Notes under the pieces: model-generated | Told to the model about the DNA's origin: nothing | What the model saw: only the letters and a program-made list of their open reading frames with translations | Databases searched by the model: none | Part shown: in pieces, positions 47,545 to 58,146 of the stretch | Layout of the letters: every line of letters begins with the position of its first letter | How positions within the stretch are numbered: the first letter of the stretch is position 1 | Assembly: GCF_035581365.1 (NCBI RefSeq) | Contig: NZ_CP141590.1 | Span: 992,001 to 1,056,000, forward strand | Direction of reading: 5' to 3' | DNA: 64,000 nt | DNA from: Tsuneonella sp. CC-YZS046 | Lineage (GTDB): Bacteria; Pseudomonadota; Alphaproteobacteria; Sphingomonadales; Sphingomonadaceae | Made by a program: the position numbers and the translations under genes

Positions 47545-48873
47545 ATGCACGAAAAGTCCCATTCCGCCTTCGCTTTGGAGCGCGATGCGCTGACCGGCCT
47601 GGCCGGGCCGGACCATGCGCAGATGCGGATCGCCGATTGGGAGGACGCGGCGCAACGCGCCGGGCGGATTGCGCCCATTCATGCGATGATGCTGGGGTTG
47701 AGGCGTTTCGAGACGGTCAACCTGGCCTATGGCGAACATGCGGGCGATAGCGCGCTGGTGGAAGTCGCCCGCCGGATCATGGAGTTCGCGAAGGAGGAAT
47801 TGGACCGCGAATGGTTCGTGGCCCGCATGGGCGGCGGAAACTTCCTGCTTGCAGCGAACAATTCCTGCAGCCGGGAAAGATGGCAATGGCTGGCGGAGGC
47901 GCTTGCGGACAGCGTAGCGCGCCCAATTCCCAACAGGCATGGCGATGGCATCATGCGCCTCTGGCCGAGAATCGCCCTGCTGCGCGGTATGCCGGGGGAA
48001 GGGCCGGGCACGATGTTCGATCGGCTGGCCGAAACGCTCGGCCGCGCGCAGCGGCAATCCGGCCGCAGGATACTGTGGGCAGATGGGGAACTCAGTCCGG
48101 TGGGGCGCAGCGCGGCCCAACTCGAAGCCGATCTGCTCGGCGCGCTGGATCGCGGCGAGATAGAGATACTGTATCAGCCGCAATATTCCATAGCGGGGGA
48201 CCGTCTGGTCGGGGCCGAGGCCCTGGCCAGGTGGCAGCATCCGGAGCTGGGCAGGATCGGCGCGGGCGCGCTTTTCGCGATTGCCGAGCGGGCCGATCAT
48301 GTCGCGCAGCTTTCTCGACACATCGCGGGGCGGGCGCTGGCGGGCGCGGTCGGCTGGCCGGATGACCTGCGCCTTTCGTTGAACGTGACGGCGGCCGACC
48401 TTACCTCGCAGTCCTTCCCTAACGAGATCGCCGCGGCGGTGGTGGCGGCCGGCTTTACCCCAGACCTTCTCACGCTCGAGATTACCGAGCAGGCGCTGCT
48501 GTTCGACCTTGAAAGGTCGGCGGAAGCGCTCGGCAAGCTGGTCGACCTGGGCATCCGGATCGCGCTCGACGACTTTGGCGCCGGGTTCTGCAACTTCCGC
48601 TATCTGAAGCTGCTGCCTCTCCATTATCTGAAGCTCGACCGGGTGATGGTCGATGAAATCGAGGAAGACCCGCGCGATCTTGTCGTGTTCCGTGCGATCA
48701 TCGCAATGGCCAAGGCATTGAGCCTGAAAGTGATCGCGGAAGGGATCGAGAACGAAGGGCAGCGCGAACTGATCGGGCGCGAAGGCTGCGATTTCTATCA
48801 GGGATTCCTGCGCGCGCAGCCGATGAGCGCGACGGATTTCCTCGAATTGGCCAGCGCTGACCGCGGCAAGTGA
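47545..48873 (+). CDS. EAL phosphodiesterase with degenerate GGDEF domain
   Basis: A 442-residue cytosolic protein. The first ~165 residues follow a GGDEF fold (TGLAGPDHAQMRI, FETVNLAYGEHAGDSALVEVARRI), but the active loop reads GGGNF instead of GGDEF, so cyclase activity is unlikely. The EAL domain is complete: GAEALARWQHP, NVTAADL, LEITEQALL, LDDFGAGFCNFRYL, LKLDRVM and AEGIENEGQ. It probably degrades c-di-GMP, with the GGDEF half as a regulatory GTP- or partner-binding module. A ribosome site (TGGGGA) precedes the ATG at 47545. Confidence 0.9.
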   Translation: MHEKSHSAFALERDALTGLAGPDHAQMRIADWEDAAQRAGRIAPIHAMMLGLRRFETVNLAYGEHAGDSALVEVARRIMEFAKEELDREWFVARMGGGNFLLAANNSCSRERWQWLAEALADSVARPIPNRHGDGIMRLWPRIALLRGMPGEGPGTMFDRLAETLGRAQRQSGRRILWADGELSPVGRSAAQLEADLLGALDRGEIEILYQPQYSIAGDRLVGAEALARWQHPELGRIGAGALFAIAERADHVAQLSRHIAGRALAGAVGWPDDLRLSLNVTAADLTSQSFPNEIAAAVVAAGFTPDLLTLEITEQALLFDLERSAEALGKLVDLGIRIALDDFGAGFCNFRYLKLLPLHYLKLDRVMVDEIEEDPRDLVVFRAIIAMAKALSLKVIAEGIENEGQRELIGREGCDFYQGFLRAQPMSATDFLELASADRGK

Positions 48874-48877
48874 AATT

Positions 48878-49528
48878 GTGAGGCCGACCGTTTCATCGCT
48901 ACGCCGAGGCTGGCGCGGCAATCCGGCGATCGTCCTTCCGCTTGCGGTCTGTGCCTGCAGCGCGGGTGGCCCGATAGTCGAGGTCGTCGGCCGGCAATAT
49001 GATGATTACCAGGCTGACCGTTACGAGGCGCCGTCAACCGATGGGGATGTGATCCATGCCATCGGCATCTATGAAGGCGGCTCAGATCATGGCCCGGGCC
49101 TGCACCCACGCGAAGACGTCACGGTGGAGATCGACGATCAGGGCGATCGTCCGGTCTATCTTGCCCTGTCATCCTATGAGCCTGTCAGATGGAACATCAC
49201 CGGACCGGGCGCGGGTGCGGTGAAGGGCGTCTATCTGGCCGGTTATCACAGTCAGCAAGTGGTCGGCGCGAAGAATGCGAGAGTGGTCGACCGGTCGGCC
49301 GAAAGGGGCGGAGATCGTGACCGGGAAGAGCCTCATGATGGCGGCTGGGGTGTGGAAACGGCGCTATATTCCTATGCGCCCGTGAGCTGCACATACACCT
49401 ATGCCACGCTCAGCGGCGGCGGCTGCGCTTCGGCGCGGCAATTCCTCACCAATGCGCGGGCCTTGTTCGGCGCGCAGGTCGCCAGTTTCACCGGAATCTA
49501 CAACGCACAGCACTTTCGCATTCGGTAG
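48878..49528 (+). CDS. Exported protein of unknown function
   Basis: A 216-residue product with GTG start 5 nt after the EAL gene stop. The N-terminus is basic then hydrophobic (MRPTVSSLRRGWRGNP, AIVLPLAVCAC), suggesting a signal peptide, possibly a lipoprotein as a Cys follows the hydrophobic stretch, but the lipobox is poor. The mature part has YEAPSTDGDVIHAIGIYEGG, VEIDDQGDRPVYLALSSYEPVRWNI and later a Cys pair (VSCTYTY, GGGCASARQF). I do not recognise the family. Cotranscription with the EAL gene is likely from spacing. Confidence 0.7.
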   Translation: MRPTVSSLRRGWRGNPAIVLPLAVCACSAGGPIVEVVGRQYDDYQADRYEAPSTDGDVIHAIGIYEGGSDHGPGLHPREDVTVEIDDQGDRPVYLALSSYEPVRWNITGPGAGAVKGVYLAGYHSQQVVGAKNARVVDRSAERGGDRDREEPHDGGWGVETALYSYAPVSCTYTYATLSGGGCASARQFLTNARALFGAQVASFTGIYNAQHFRIR

Positions 49529-49536
49529 GGCGGTGG

Positions 49537-52500
49537 CTATCGCGCCGCCTTGCGCGCTATTCCCGAAAGCCCTTTGGTGAGCTGGAAAAGGCCGTTGAGG
49601 CGGCTCTTGGGATCGCCCCAGGCCCGGTTGATCGTCAGCTTCATGTCCGGCCGGAGCCGGGCGGTGCCTTTCAGCCGCTCCACATAGGCGATCAGCCCGG
49701 CCGGATCGGGGAAATCGTCGTTATGGAACGTAACCAGCGTGCCCCGCGCGCCCACATCGATCTTGGCGATATTGGCCAGGATCGCCTGCTGCTTGATTTC
49801 GATCAGCTTGATGAGATTGCCGGTGGGATCAGGTAGGGGGCCGAACCTGTCGATCATTTCCGCCGCGAGCGCTTCGATCTCGGCATGATCCCGTGCATCG
49901 TTGAGGCGGCGGTAAAGCGCCATGCGGACGGCCAGATCCGGCACATAATCTTCCGGTATCATGATCGGCGCATCGACCGTGATCTGTGGGCTGAGGCCGG
50001 AGGAATCCCGCCCCAATCCGCTTTCGCCCGCCTTTGCCGCCAGGATCGCGTCTTCCAGCATGGATTGGTAAAGTTCGAACCCGACTTCGCGGATATGGCC
50101 GGATTGTTCGTCACCCAGCAGGTTGCCCGCCCCGCGAATGTCGAGGTCGTGGCTGGCAAGCTGGAAACCGGCGCCCAGGCTGTCGAGATCGCCCAGCACC
50201 TTCAGGCGTTTCTCGGCGACTTCGCTCAACGCCTGGTCGCGAGGATAGGTCAGATAGGCATAGGCGCGCAGCTTGGAGCGGCCGACCCGTCCGCGCAGCT
50301 GGTATAGCTGGGCCAGCCCGAAGCGGTCCGCGCGATGGATGATGATGGTGTTGGCCGAGGGAATATCCAGCCCGCTCTCCACGATGGTCGTGGACAGCAG
50401 CACATCGTATTTGCGCTCGTAGAAGGCGCTCATCCGCTCCTCGACTTCGCTGGCCGCCATCTGGCCATGCGCCGTCACCACCTTCACTTCCGGCACGGTC
50501 TGGCGCAGCCATTCCTCGATATCGGCAATGTCGGCGATCCTCGGCACGATCAGGAAGCTCTGCCCGCCGCGATGATGCTCGCGCAGCAAGGCCTCGCGCA
50601 TCACCATGTCGTCCCATTCCATCACATAGGTCCGCACCGCAAGGCGGTCGACCGGCGGGGTCTGGATGGTGGAAAGCTCGCGCAGGCCGGACATGGCCAT
50701 CTGCAGCGTGCGCGGGATCGGCGTGGCGGTGAGCGTCAGCACATGCACATCGGTGCGCAATTGCTTGAGCTTTTCCTTGTGATTGACGCCGAAGCGCTGC
50801 TCCTCATCGACGATGACCAGCCCAAGCCGCTTGAATTTGACGGATTTGGACAGCAGCGCATGCGTGCCGATCACGATGTCCACCGTGCCGTCGCCCAGCC
50901 CATCGCGCGTCTGGGCGGCTTCCTTGGCGGGGACGAGGCGGGACAGCCGCCCGATCCTGATCGGAAAGCCGGCGAAGCGCTCGACGAAATTGGAATAATG
51001 CTGGCGCGCCAGAAGCGTGGTGGGCGCGATCACCACCACCTGCTGGCCGGACATGGCGGCAACGAAGGCGGCGCGCAGGGCCACTTCGGTCTTGCCGAAG
51101 CCGACATCGCCGCAGACCAGCCTGTCCATCGGCTTGCCTTCCCCGAGGTCGCCCAGCACATCCCCGATCGCGCGTTCCTGATCCTCGGTTTCCTGCCACG
51201 GGAAGCGGTCGATGAACTGGTTGTAGATCGCCTCCTCCGCCAGCAGGGCCGGGGCGGATTTGAGCGCGCGAACCGCGGCGGTGCGCATCAGCTCATGCGC
51301 GATCTGCTGGATGCGCTCCTTCAGCCTCGCCCGGCGGCGCTGCCAGGCCTCGCCGCCCAGCCGGTCCAGCGGGACGCTTTCCTCCGAGCTGCCATAGCGG
51401 GACAGCACGTCGATATTCTCGACCGGAATATAGAGCTTATCGCCCCCGGCATATTCCAGCATCACGCAATCATGCGGGCTTTTGCCGACCTGGATCGATT
51501 CCAGCCCGGCGTAGCGGCCGATGCCATGCTCCATATGCACCATCAGATCGCCGGGGTGCATGGCGGAAAGCTCCGCCAGGAATGCGTCCGAATCCTTCTT
51601 CCGCTTGCGTCGCCGGACAAGGCGGTCGCCCAGGATGTCCTGCTCTGTGACCAGCTCCAGTTCGTCATTGGCGAAGCCGGTTTCCAGCGGCAGCACGATC
51701 GCCACCGGCTTGCCCTTCGCGGCAAGACCTAGCGCATCCTGCCAGCTATCGGCCAGGCGGGCTTCCGTCCCCGCATCGGCGAGTATCGACGTGATCCGCG
51801 CCCGGCTGCCGGATGAGTAGGTCGCCAGCAGGGGCTTCTTCCCGGCCTTGCCCAGGGCGGCGAGGTGGCGGGCAGCCGCTTCATAGACATTGTCGCCGCG
51901 CGCCCGCTCCGCGCCGAAATCGCGCGAGGAGGTGAACCCGAAATCCAACACGCGTTCGCTTTCAGGCTCGGCGAAAATGCCTGCGCGATGCACCGGCCAT
52001 TCCGCCAGCCTGGCGTCCAATTCCTGCTGCGGCAGGTAAAGCGCGTCGGTGGCCAGAGGGCGGTAGCTGCCCGCAGCCTGGCCTGCGGTTTCGTTGCGCG
52101 CGGTATGGTAATCCGCGATGTCGGACAGGCGCTCTTCACCGGCAGACAGGGCGCTGCCGTCGATCACGACGACATCGTCCTTCGACAGATGATCGAACAG
52201 CGTGTCCAGCCGTTCCTCGAACAGGGGCAGCCAGTGCTCCATCCCGGCCAGCCGCCGCCCGTCGCTGACTGCCTGATAGAGCGGATCGCCGGTGGCATTG
52301 GCCCCGAACATCTCGCGATAGCGCGTGCGGAAGCGCTTGATCGTCTCCTCGTCCAGCAAGGCTTCGCTGGCCGGCAGCAGCAGATGCGAATCGATCACCC
52401 CGGTCGTGCGCTGGGTGTTGGGATCGAACAGGCGCAGCGATTCCAGCTCGTCGCCGAAAAAGTCCAGTCGCAGCCCGCCTTCCAGGCCGGATGGGTAAAT

Positions 52501-53025
52501 ATCGAAGATCGAGCCGCGAACCGCGAAATCGCCCGCATCGGCCACCGTATCGGTGCGGGCATAGCCTTGCCGCTGGAGCAGCGCGATCAGCGTTTCCCGG
52601 CCGATTTCCAGGCTCGGTTTCAATTCGCGCACCGATTGGCGGATACGGAATGGGGTCAGCACGCGCTGAAGCAGTGCATTGACGGTCGTTACCAGCAATT
52701 GTGTCCCGGGATCGCCTGCCTGAAGCCGGTACAGCGCCGAAAGCCTGCGGGCGCTGACGGAATGGGCCGGGCTGGCGCGGTCGTAGGGAAGGCAATCCCA
52801 CGCCGGAAATTCGATCACTTCCAGTTCAGGCGCGAAATAGCCTGCCGCATCGGCCACCGCGCGCATAGCCGCTTCATCGGGCGCTATGAATATCGCGCGG
52901 CCGCCCTTCGACCTGGCATGGGCGGCCCGGGCCAGGTCCGCGAGCACCAGCGGCTGCGCCCCGCGCGCGACCGAAGCCAGGGTCAGCGGCTTGCGGGCAG
53001 TAAGGATACGGGAAAGATCGGGCAT
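49537..53025 (-). CDS. mfd: Transcription-repair coupling factor
   Basis: A 1162-residue ATP-dependent translocase that removes stalled RNA polymerase and recruits UvrA. The N-terminal UvrB-like part ([16 protein letters not shown]), the RNA-polymerase-interacting region ([37 protein letters not shown]), the helicase motor with Walker [25 protein letters not shown] (DEEQ box), [29 protein letters not shown] and the C-terminal TRCF domain are all present. Full length. sdhE lies 38 bp upstream. Confidence 0.97.
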   Translation of the reverse strand: MPDLSRILTARKPLTLASVARGAQPLVLADLARAAHARSKGGRAIFIAPDEAAMRAVADAAGYFAPELEVIEFPAWDCLPYDRASPAHSVSARRLSALYRLQAGDPGTQLLVTTVNALLQRVLTPFRIRQSVRELKPSLEIGRETLIALLQRQGYARTDTVADAGDFAVRGSIFDIYPSGLEGGLRLDFFGDELESLRLFDPNTQRTTGVIDSHLLLPASEALLDEETIKRFRTRYREMFGANATGDPLYQAVSDGRRLAGMEHWLPLFEERLDTLFDHLSKDDVVVIDGSALSAGEERLSDIADYHTARNETAGQAAGSYRPLATDALYLPQQELDARLAEWPVHRAGIFAEPESERVLDFGFTSSRDFGAERARGDNVYEAAARHLAALGKAGKKPLLATYSSGSRARITSILADAGTEARLADSWQDALGLAAKGKPVAIVLPLETGFANDELELVTEQDILGDRLVRRRKRKKDSDAFLAELSAMHPGDLMVHMEHGIGRYAGLESIQVGKSPHDCVMLEYAGGDKLYIPVENIDVLSRYGSSEESVPLDRLGGEAWQRRRARLKERIQQIAHELMRTAAVRALKSAPALLAEEAIYNQFIDRFPWQETEDQERAIGDVLGDLGEGKPMDRLVCGDVGFGKTEVALRAAFVAAMSGQQVVVIAPTTLLARQHYSNFVERFAGFPIRIGRLSRLVPAKEAAQTRDGLGDGTVDIVIGTHALLSKSVKFKRLGLVIVDEEQRFGVNHKEKLKQLRTDVHVLTLTATPIPRTLQMAMSGLRELSTIQTPPVDRLAVRTYVMEWDDMVMREALLREHHRGGQSFLIVPRIADIADIEEWLRQTVPEVKVVTAHGQMAASEVEERMSAFYERKYDVLLSTTIVESGLDIPSANTIIIHRADRFGLAQLYQLRGRVGRSKLRAYAYLTYPRDQALSEVAEKRLKVLGDLDSLGAGFQLASHDLDIRGAGNLLGDEQSGHIREVGFELYQSMLEDAILAAKAGESGLGRDSSGLSPQITVDAPIMIPEDYVPDLAVRMALYRRLNDARDHAEIEALAAEMIDRFGPLPDPTGNLIKLIEIKQQAILANIAKIDVGARGTLVTFHNDDFPDPAGLIAYVERLKGTARLRPDMKLTINRAWGDPKSRLNGLFQLTKGLSGIARKAAR

Positions 53026-53063
53026 TCTTTGTGCGGAAGCTGTAAGCGCCGGGACCGTTCCCG

Positions 53064-53345
53064 TCAGCGCGGAATTTCTACGTAGTCGAGCTGTTGCATC
53101 AGCGTCATCTGCTCGCCTGCAAATCGCTCCGGAACCGGCATGGTGCGGAGCGCCCAGGCCATCACATCGACATCATCCTCTTCCAGCAGATCCTCGAACC
53201 AGTCGATTTCAGCCGCACCCCATTGGGTGTGGTAGCGGTCGAAGAAACCGCCGATCATATAGTCCGCCTCACGCGTGCCGCGATGCCAGGCGCGAAACTT
53301 CAGGCGAGCGAGACGGACGGACCCGGGGGCGGAGACATTGGACAT
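53064..53345 (-). CDS. sdhE: Succinate dehydrogenase flavinylation factor SdhE
   Basis: A 93-residue small protein with the RGxxE motif (WHRGTREADYMIGGFFDRY) and the acidic helical region LLEEDDVDVMAWALRTMPVP, both diagnostic. SdhE helps insert FAD covalently into SdhA. Start 53345 (MSNVSAPGSVRLARLKFRAW) is the normal N-terminus; the open frame extends further upstream. It is followed by mfd, with which it is likely cotranscribed. Confidence 0.92.
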   Translation of the reverse strand: MSNVSAPGSVRLARLKFRAWHRGTREADYMIGGFFDRYHTQWGAAEIDWFEDLLEEDDVDVMAWALRTMPVPERFAGEQMTLMQQLDYVEIPR

Positions 53346-53394
53346 GAATTTGCCGGTAAGGCAGGCGGCGTGGGCAGGCAACCCACCCTTCGAC

Positions 53395-53799
53395 CTATTT
53401 TCCGCGCAGGGCGGCAAGAATTTCCGGCGCGGGCCTGCCGATCAGATCCTTGGCCAGTTCGCCTTGCAGGGCCAATTCGAGCTGCTTGTGAAAATGGCGG
53501 CGCAATTCGCCCAGCGTGCGCGGGGCGGCGATCACCACCAGCTTTTCGATCTTGTGATCCAGAACCTGCCGGTTCAGCCAGTCCGCGACAGCGGCGGCAT
53601 GGGCGTCTTCATCCAGCAAGTGCCCGGTCGGATTGCCCGAGCTGGAATAGTGATGCGCACCGGCGCCCTTGTTGTGCTTGTCCAGCCTGGGGGCGGGGAG
53701 GGGCGCAAGCTGCGGTTCCGCCTCGTTTCCGGCGTTCCTGAACAATTCGAACCGCTTGCCGTCGATCAAGGCGATAACGGTATTGTGGGCCAGCAACAT
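53395..53799 (-). CDS. Host-attachment family protein
   Basis: A 134-residue cytosolic protein. MLLAHNTVIALIDGKRFELFRNAGNE, a central DEDAHAAAVADWLNRQVLDHKIEKLVVIAAPRTLGELR and a C-terminal KDLIGRPAPEI match the family annotated as 'host attachment protein' (Agrobacterium plant-attachment gene homologues), related to peptide-chain-release-factor-like RF1 domains. The name comes from one system and should not be taken as function here. It diverges from recG. Confidence 0.85.
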   Translation of the reverse strand: MLLAHNTVIALIDGKRFELFRNAGNEAEPQLAPLPAPRLDKHNKGAGAHHYSSSGNPTGHLLDEDAHAAAVADWLNRQVLDHKIEKLVVIAAPRTLGELRRHFHKQLELALQGELAKDLIGRPAPEILAALRGK

Positions 53800-53908
53800 G
53801 CGATTGCTCCTCTCGTTACGATGGCCTGCATTTCATCATAGCATGGAGGTGGAACAATGCGCTGCGTCAAATCTGGCGATTTTCCCGCCAACCTGTCTAT
53901 GAAGGGCC

Positions 53909-55966
53909 ATGCGGCCCGAATGCCTCAACCCGGTCTTTGCGGAAACGGACAGTCTCGACGGTGTCGGGCCCAAGCTGCGCAAGCCGCTTGAAAAGCTGGG
54001 GCTGAATCGGCTGCGGGATCTGGCCTATCATCTGCCGGATCGCTTCGTGCAACGGCGCGCCGTGGGCAATCTCGATGAAGCGTCGGTGGGGGAGCAGATC
54101 GTGATTGCGCTGACGCCCACCGAGCACCGCTCCACGTCGGGGCGTGGGCCATATCGCGTGCTGGCGCAGGATGCGGCGGGGAACATCTGCGCGCTGACCT
54201 ATTTCGGCCGCGCTTCCTACACCGCGAAGAAGCAGCTTCCGGTCGGCGAGATGCGCTGGGTGGCGGGCAGGCTCGATCAATATGGGCAGATGCTGCAGAT
54301 CGTGCATCCCGACCATGTCGCGGAAGAAAGCAGCGCGATGCTCGGGCAATTGTGCGAGCCGGTTTATGCGCTTTCCGAAGGGCTGACCCAGCCGCGCATT
54401 GCCGCTCTCGTCCAGCAGGCGCTAGGGCGGTTGCCCAAATTGCCGGAATGGATCGAGCCGGGCCTGCTGGCCAAAATGCAATGGCCGGTCTGGCGCGATG
54501 CGCTGCTGCTGGCGCATAAGGCGGAGCATCCCGCGGCGCGGGATCGTCTGGCCTATGATGAATTGCTGGCCAACAGCCTTGCCTTGATGCTGGTGCGCGA
54601 CGCCAATCGCAGCCGCAAGGGAACGCCGCTCACGGGCGATAATTCGCTCAGGGCGAAGCTGGACTTGCCGTTTCCGCTCACAGGCGCGCAGCAGCGCTCT
54701 ATCCGCGAGATCGAGGGGGACCTGGCCCAGGGCGCCCCGATGCTGCGCCTGCTGCAGGGCGATGTCGGCGCGGGCAAGACTGTGGTCGCGCTGGAAGCGA
54801 TGCTGCTGGCGGTGGAGGCGGGCGCACAGGCCGCCATGCTGGCTCCCACCGAGATTCTCGCGCGCCAGCACTACCAGACCTTGCGTGGCCTTGCCGCGCC
54901 GACCGGAGTGAACATCGCGCTGCTGACCGGGCGAGACAAGGGCAAGGCCCGGGAGTCGATCCTGATGGGCCTGATGGATGGCAGTATCGACATCGTGGTG
55001 GGCACTCATGCGATTTTTCAGGAGAGCGTGAGCTATCGCAATCTCGCGCTGGTGGTGATCGACGAGCAGCATCGCTTCGGAGTGGGCCAGCGGTTGATGC
55101 TCACGCAGAAGGGCAAGCGCACGCCGCACTGCCTTGCCATGACGGCGACCCCCATCCCGCGCACCCTGACGCTGGCGCAATATGGCGAGATGGACGTGTC
55201 CCGGCTCGATGAGATGCCGCCCGGCCGTCAGCCGATCGACACGCGCGTGATCGCCGTGGATCGTTTGGCCGATGTGGCGGCGGGAGTCGAACGGCATATC
55301 GCAAGCGGCCAGCAGGCCTATTGGGTCTGCCCCATGGTGCGCGACAGCGAGACGGAGGATCTGGCCGCCGCTGAGGCGCGTTTTACGTCCCTTAAGGCGC
55401 GTTTCGGTGACGCTGTGGTGCTTGTGCATGGCCAGCTCAAGCCGGAAATCAAGGACGCTGCCATGGAACGCTTCGCCAGCGGCGATGCGCGCGTGCTGGT
55501 CGCGACCACGGTGATCGAGGTCGGCGTCGATGTGCCAAACGCCACGCTGATGGTGATCGAGCAGGCGGAGCGTTTCGGCCTTGCCCAGCTGCATCAGTTG
55601 CGGGGCAGGGTGGGGCGCGGGTCGGAGAAATCGGTGTGCCTTCTCCTGCGCGGGGAGCATCTTTCCGAAACCGCGCGGCAGCGCCTGGGTTTGATGCGGG
55701 AAACGCAGGATGGCTTCCGCCTGGCCGAGGAGGACCTGAAGCTGCGCGGCGGCGGGGAACTGCTGGGCACCCGGCAATCGGGCGATACGCCGTTCAATGT
55801 GGCCAATCTGGAGCAGATCCAGCGGTTGCTGCCGCTGGCCCATGACGATGCCCGCCTGCTGGTGGAGCGGGATGGCGGCCTTTCCAGCCCGCGCGGGGAA
55901 GCGGCGCGGATTCTGCTCTACCTGTTCGAGCGGGACTGGGGCGTGCAACTGCTTCGGGGCGGTTAG
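53909..55966 (+). CDS. recG: ATP-dependent DNA helicase RecG
   Basis: A 685-residue helicase that remodels stalled forks and Holliday junctions. The wedge/OB domain (GPKLRKPLEKLGLNRLRDLAYHLPDRF) is followed by helicase motifs: QGDVGAGKTVVALEAM (Walker A), IDEQHRFGVGQR (DEQH), [31 protein letters not shown] and QLRGRVGRG, then the C-terminal RecG-specific DLKLRGGGELLGTRQSG. Full length. ATG 53909 gives the normal start. Confidence 0.97.
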   Translation: MRPECLNPVFAETDSLDGVGPKLRKPLEKLGLNRLRDLAYHLPDRFVQRRAVGNLDEASVGEQIVIALTPTEHRSTSGRGPYRVLAQDAAGNICALTYFGRASYTAKKQLPVGEMRWVAGRLDQYGQMLQIVHPDHVAEESSAMLGQLCEPVYALSEGLTQPRIAALVQQALGRLPKLPEWIEPGLLAKMQWPVWRDALLLAHKAEHPAARDRLAYDELLANSLALMLVRDANRSRKGTPLTGDNSLRAKLDLPFPLTGAQQRSIREIEGDLAQGAPMLRLLQGDVGAGKTVVALEAMLLAVEAGAQAAMLAPTEILARQHYQTLRGLAAPTGVNIALLTGRDKGKARESILMGLMDGSIDIVVGTHAIFQESVSYRNLALVVIDEQHRFGVGQRLMLTQKGKRTPHCLAMTATPIPRTLTLAQYGEMDVSRLDEMPPGRQPIDTRVIAVDRLADVAAGVERHIASGQQAYWVCPMVRDSETEDLAAAEARFTSLKARFGDAVVLVHGQLKPEIKDAAMERFASGDARVLVATTVIEVGVDVPNATLMVIEQAERFGLAQLHQLRGRVGRGSEKSVCLLLRGEHLSETARQRLGLMRETQDGFRLAEEDLKLRGGGELLGTRQSGDTPFNVANLEQIQRLLPLAHDDARLLVERDGGLSSPRGEAARILLYLFERDWGVQLLRGG

Positions 55967-56057
55967 CGGCCAGTCTCAGGTGCGGCTGCCGATGCCGTGC
56001 TGAACAAGCCGTTTTGCGGGAAGATCGCGATTGATGTTCGGGAAACTGTCCGCCCGG

Positions 56058-57269
56058 CTACGCGGCCAGAGACTGGCTTACCTTGCCCGGCTCGAACAGG
56101 ATCGGCACTTCATGCATCCCGCCGACCTGCCCTGAAACCCATCGTGTCGGGCGTTCGGGGTCAAGCTCGAATTCCGGAATGCGGGCAAGGAAGCGCTCGA
56201 TCATCGCGATGGCTTCGACCTTGGCCAGATAGGCGCCAAGGCAATGATGGATGCCGATCCCAAAGGCGAAATGATGATTGGGCTTGCGATCGGGGATAAA
56301 GCGATCCGGGTGCGGAAACTGGCGCGGATCGCGATTGGTGATCTGATGAATCATGCCCACGATCTGCCCTGGCTGGAGATCTACGCCGGCGATGGTGATC
56401 GGATTGACCACTTTACGGAAAATGCAGGCAGGGCCGTCGAGCCGCAGAAATTCATCGACAGCGCTGGGGATCAGCTCCGGCTTGCGGGTGAGCTGGCGGC
56501 GCAACTCCTTGTCCCAGGCAAGGCGGTAGAAGCAATTCGCCAGAAAACGCAGCGTATTGTCGAAGCCGCCAAGCAGCAGCACGGTGAAGAAATCGAGCAG
56601 TTCCTCGTCGTTCAGCCGTTGCCCGTCATATTCGCTGTTGATGATTTCGCTCAGAAGCCCGTCGTTCGGTTCCTTGCGCCGCAATTCCACGGTTTCCCGC
56701 CAATAGGCTTCCATCTCCTTCATGACGGGCGCGGCGGCTTCGGGATCGGTTGCCCCTTCCACCATCGCATGAACGAAGCGCCGAAATTTTTCGGCATCCT
56801 CCATCGACAGGCCGACGATCGCGCAGAAGGCATAGCCAGGCATGGGGTCGGTCGCCTGACAGACGTCGATCCGGCCTTTGTCGATCACCCTGTCGACCAG
56901 CATATCGGCAATCGCCCGCATGTCGTCGAGCATGCGGTTGGCGCGGACCTTGGTGAAGGGGGCCTGCACCATCCGGCGATAATGGGTGTGATCAGGCTCG
57001 TCCTGCCCGGACAGCATGAAGGGCTTGCCGCTGGGGGTCGAATATTGCGGGAAAGTCACCGCGGAGTTCGAAAAATCGACCGTGTTCTGATGAATTTCCC
57101 GGCTCGCCTGCCAGCTTGTCACCACCCAGAAGCCGCCATGGGCATTGCTCCAGGCGATTTCCTCGCCTGCGGCAATCGCCTCATCGCGGATCATCTCGAA
57201 ATATTCATACGGCGTGCCGTCAGGCCCCAGCGGGGTCGCATAATGATCGAAGTTCGAGATCAGGCTCAT
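56058..57269 (-). CDS. Cytochrome P450 monooxygenase
   Basis: A 403-residue soluble bacterial-type P450. The heme ligand loop is FAFGIGIHHCLGAYLA; the K-helix ExxR is DEFLRLDGP; the I-helix reads LLLGGFDNTLRFL, with Asp-Asn in place of the common Asp/Glu-Thr. ATG 57269 is chosen because GAGGA precedes it by 7 nt and it lies just after the upstream gene's stop. It is downstream of the PhyH-like dioxygenase and so probably cotranscribed; a partner ferredoxin is not next to it. The substrate is unknown, though neighbouring oxygenase and AraC regulator suggest catabolism or tailoring of a lipophilic molecule. Confidence 0.93.
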   Translation of the reverse strand: MSLISNFDHYATPLGPDGTPYEYFEMIRDEAIAAGEEIAWSNAHGGFWVVTSWQASREIHQNTVDFSNSAVTFPQYSTPSGKPFMLSGQDEPDHTHYRRMVQAPFTKVRANRMLDDMRAIADMLVDRVIDKGRIDVCQATDPMPGYAFCAIVGLSMEDAEKFRRFVHAMVEGATDPEAAAPVMKEMEAYWRETVELRRKEPNDGLLSEIINSEYDGQRLNDEELLDFFTVLLLGGFDNTLRFLANCFYRLAWDKELRRQLTRKPELIPSAVDEFLRLDGPACIFRKVVNPITIAGVDLQPGQIVGMIHQITNRDPRQFPHPDRFIPDRKPNHHFAFGIGIHHCLGAYLAKVEAIAMIERFLARIPEFELDPERPTRWVSGQVGGMHEVPILFEPGKVSQSLAA

Positions 57270-57279
57270 CGTTTGATCC

Positions 57280-58146
57280 TCAGGCATCGATTGCGGTCCG
57301 GACGCGCTCCCATTCATCGCTATTGCAGAGCGGATCCCCCGGATTAAGCACGCCAAAGCCCTTCATCACGATCCGGTCATCGGTGTTCTGGCGCTGGTTT
57401 GAAAACTTGTTCGTCCCCAGATCGCGCTTGCCCGGCAGCGGACGGAAATAGGCCTCGTCGGAGAAAAAGCGGAAGGTGTAGCTGCGCCGCAGCTGGTCCG
57501 GCCTGGTCGGCGCGCCGCCATGCAGGCAGCCCGGATGGAATGCGAGCACGTCGCCCCGCTGCATGGAGGTGGAGAAAATATCCCATTTCTCGCGCTCGGC
57601 TTCGATGTTGGGAAGACGGGGCAGGTCCTTCTCATCGTAGAGCGGCGCCGTGAAGTCGGTCGGATCATACATCGATGCGTTGAACAGGGTGCCATTGTGC
57701 GATTTGCGCACCACTTCGAGCACGTTCTCCTCATCGAGAGGATCGAGGGGAATCCAGAAGATCAGCAGGCCCGGGCCGTAAAAGGGGATGTAGGACGTAT
57801 CCTGATGCCAGGCGGTCCGGCGCGCGCCGCCGGTCTTCTGCCACATCTGCTCGAGATAATAATAGGTGTCCCGCCCTCCGAAGAGATCGCGCGCGATGTC
57901 GGCTATGCGGGTTTCCGACATCAGCCGCTGATAGCGTTCGCTGCTTCTGATGGTGTTGTCTGTCAGGAAGTAGATCTCATCCTTCCCGTCACCATACATC
58001 CGCTCCGCAAGTTGCTTGTCGGCATTGAAATGCGCTTCATAGCACATTTCCAGCAGATCCATTTCCTGCCAATCCAGCGCGCCCGGTATCAGGACCACGC
58101 CATCCTCGGCAAAGCCTTCCGCATATTGGGAATATTGACCTTCCAT
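57280..58146 (-). CDS. Phytanoyl-CoA dioxygenase (PhyH) family protein
   Basis: A 288-residue Fe(II)/2-oxoglutarate-dependent oxygenase. The facial triad is visible as WHQDTSYIPF (His-x-Asp) and the distal His in FHPGCLHGGAP; Arg for 2-oxoglutarate in LRRSYTFRFF follows. It begins with YAEGFAEDGVVLIPGAL, the normal start of this family. It lies 10 bp upstream of the P450 gene and 181 bp downstream of the AraC regulator gene, all on the same strand. Substrate unknown. Confidence 0.92.
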   Translation of the reverse strand: MEGQYSQYAEGFAEDGVVLIPGALDWQEMDLLEMCYEAHFNADKQLAERMYGDGKDEIYFLTDNTIRSSERYQRLMSETRIADIARDLFGGRDTYYYLEQMWQKTGGARRTAWHQDTSYIPFYGPGLLIFWIPLDPLDEENVLEVVRKSHNGTLFNASMYDPTDFTAPLYDEKDLPRLPNIEAEREKWDIFSTSMQRGDVLAFHPGCLHGGAPTRPDQLRRSYTFRFFSDEAYFRPLPGKRDLGTNKFSNQRQNTDDRIVMKGFGVLNPGDPLCNSDEWERVRTAIDA

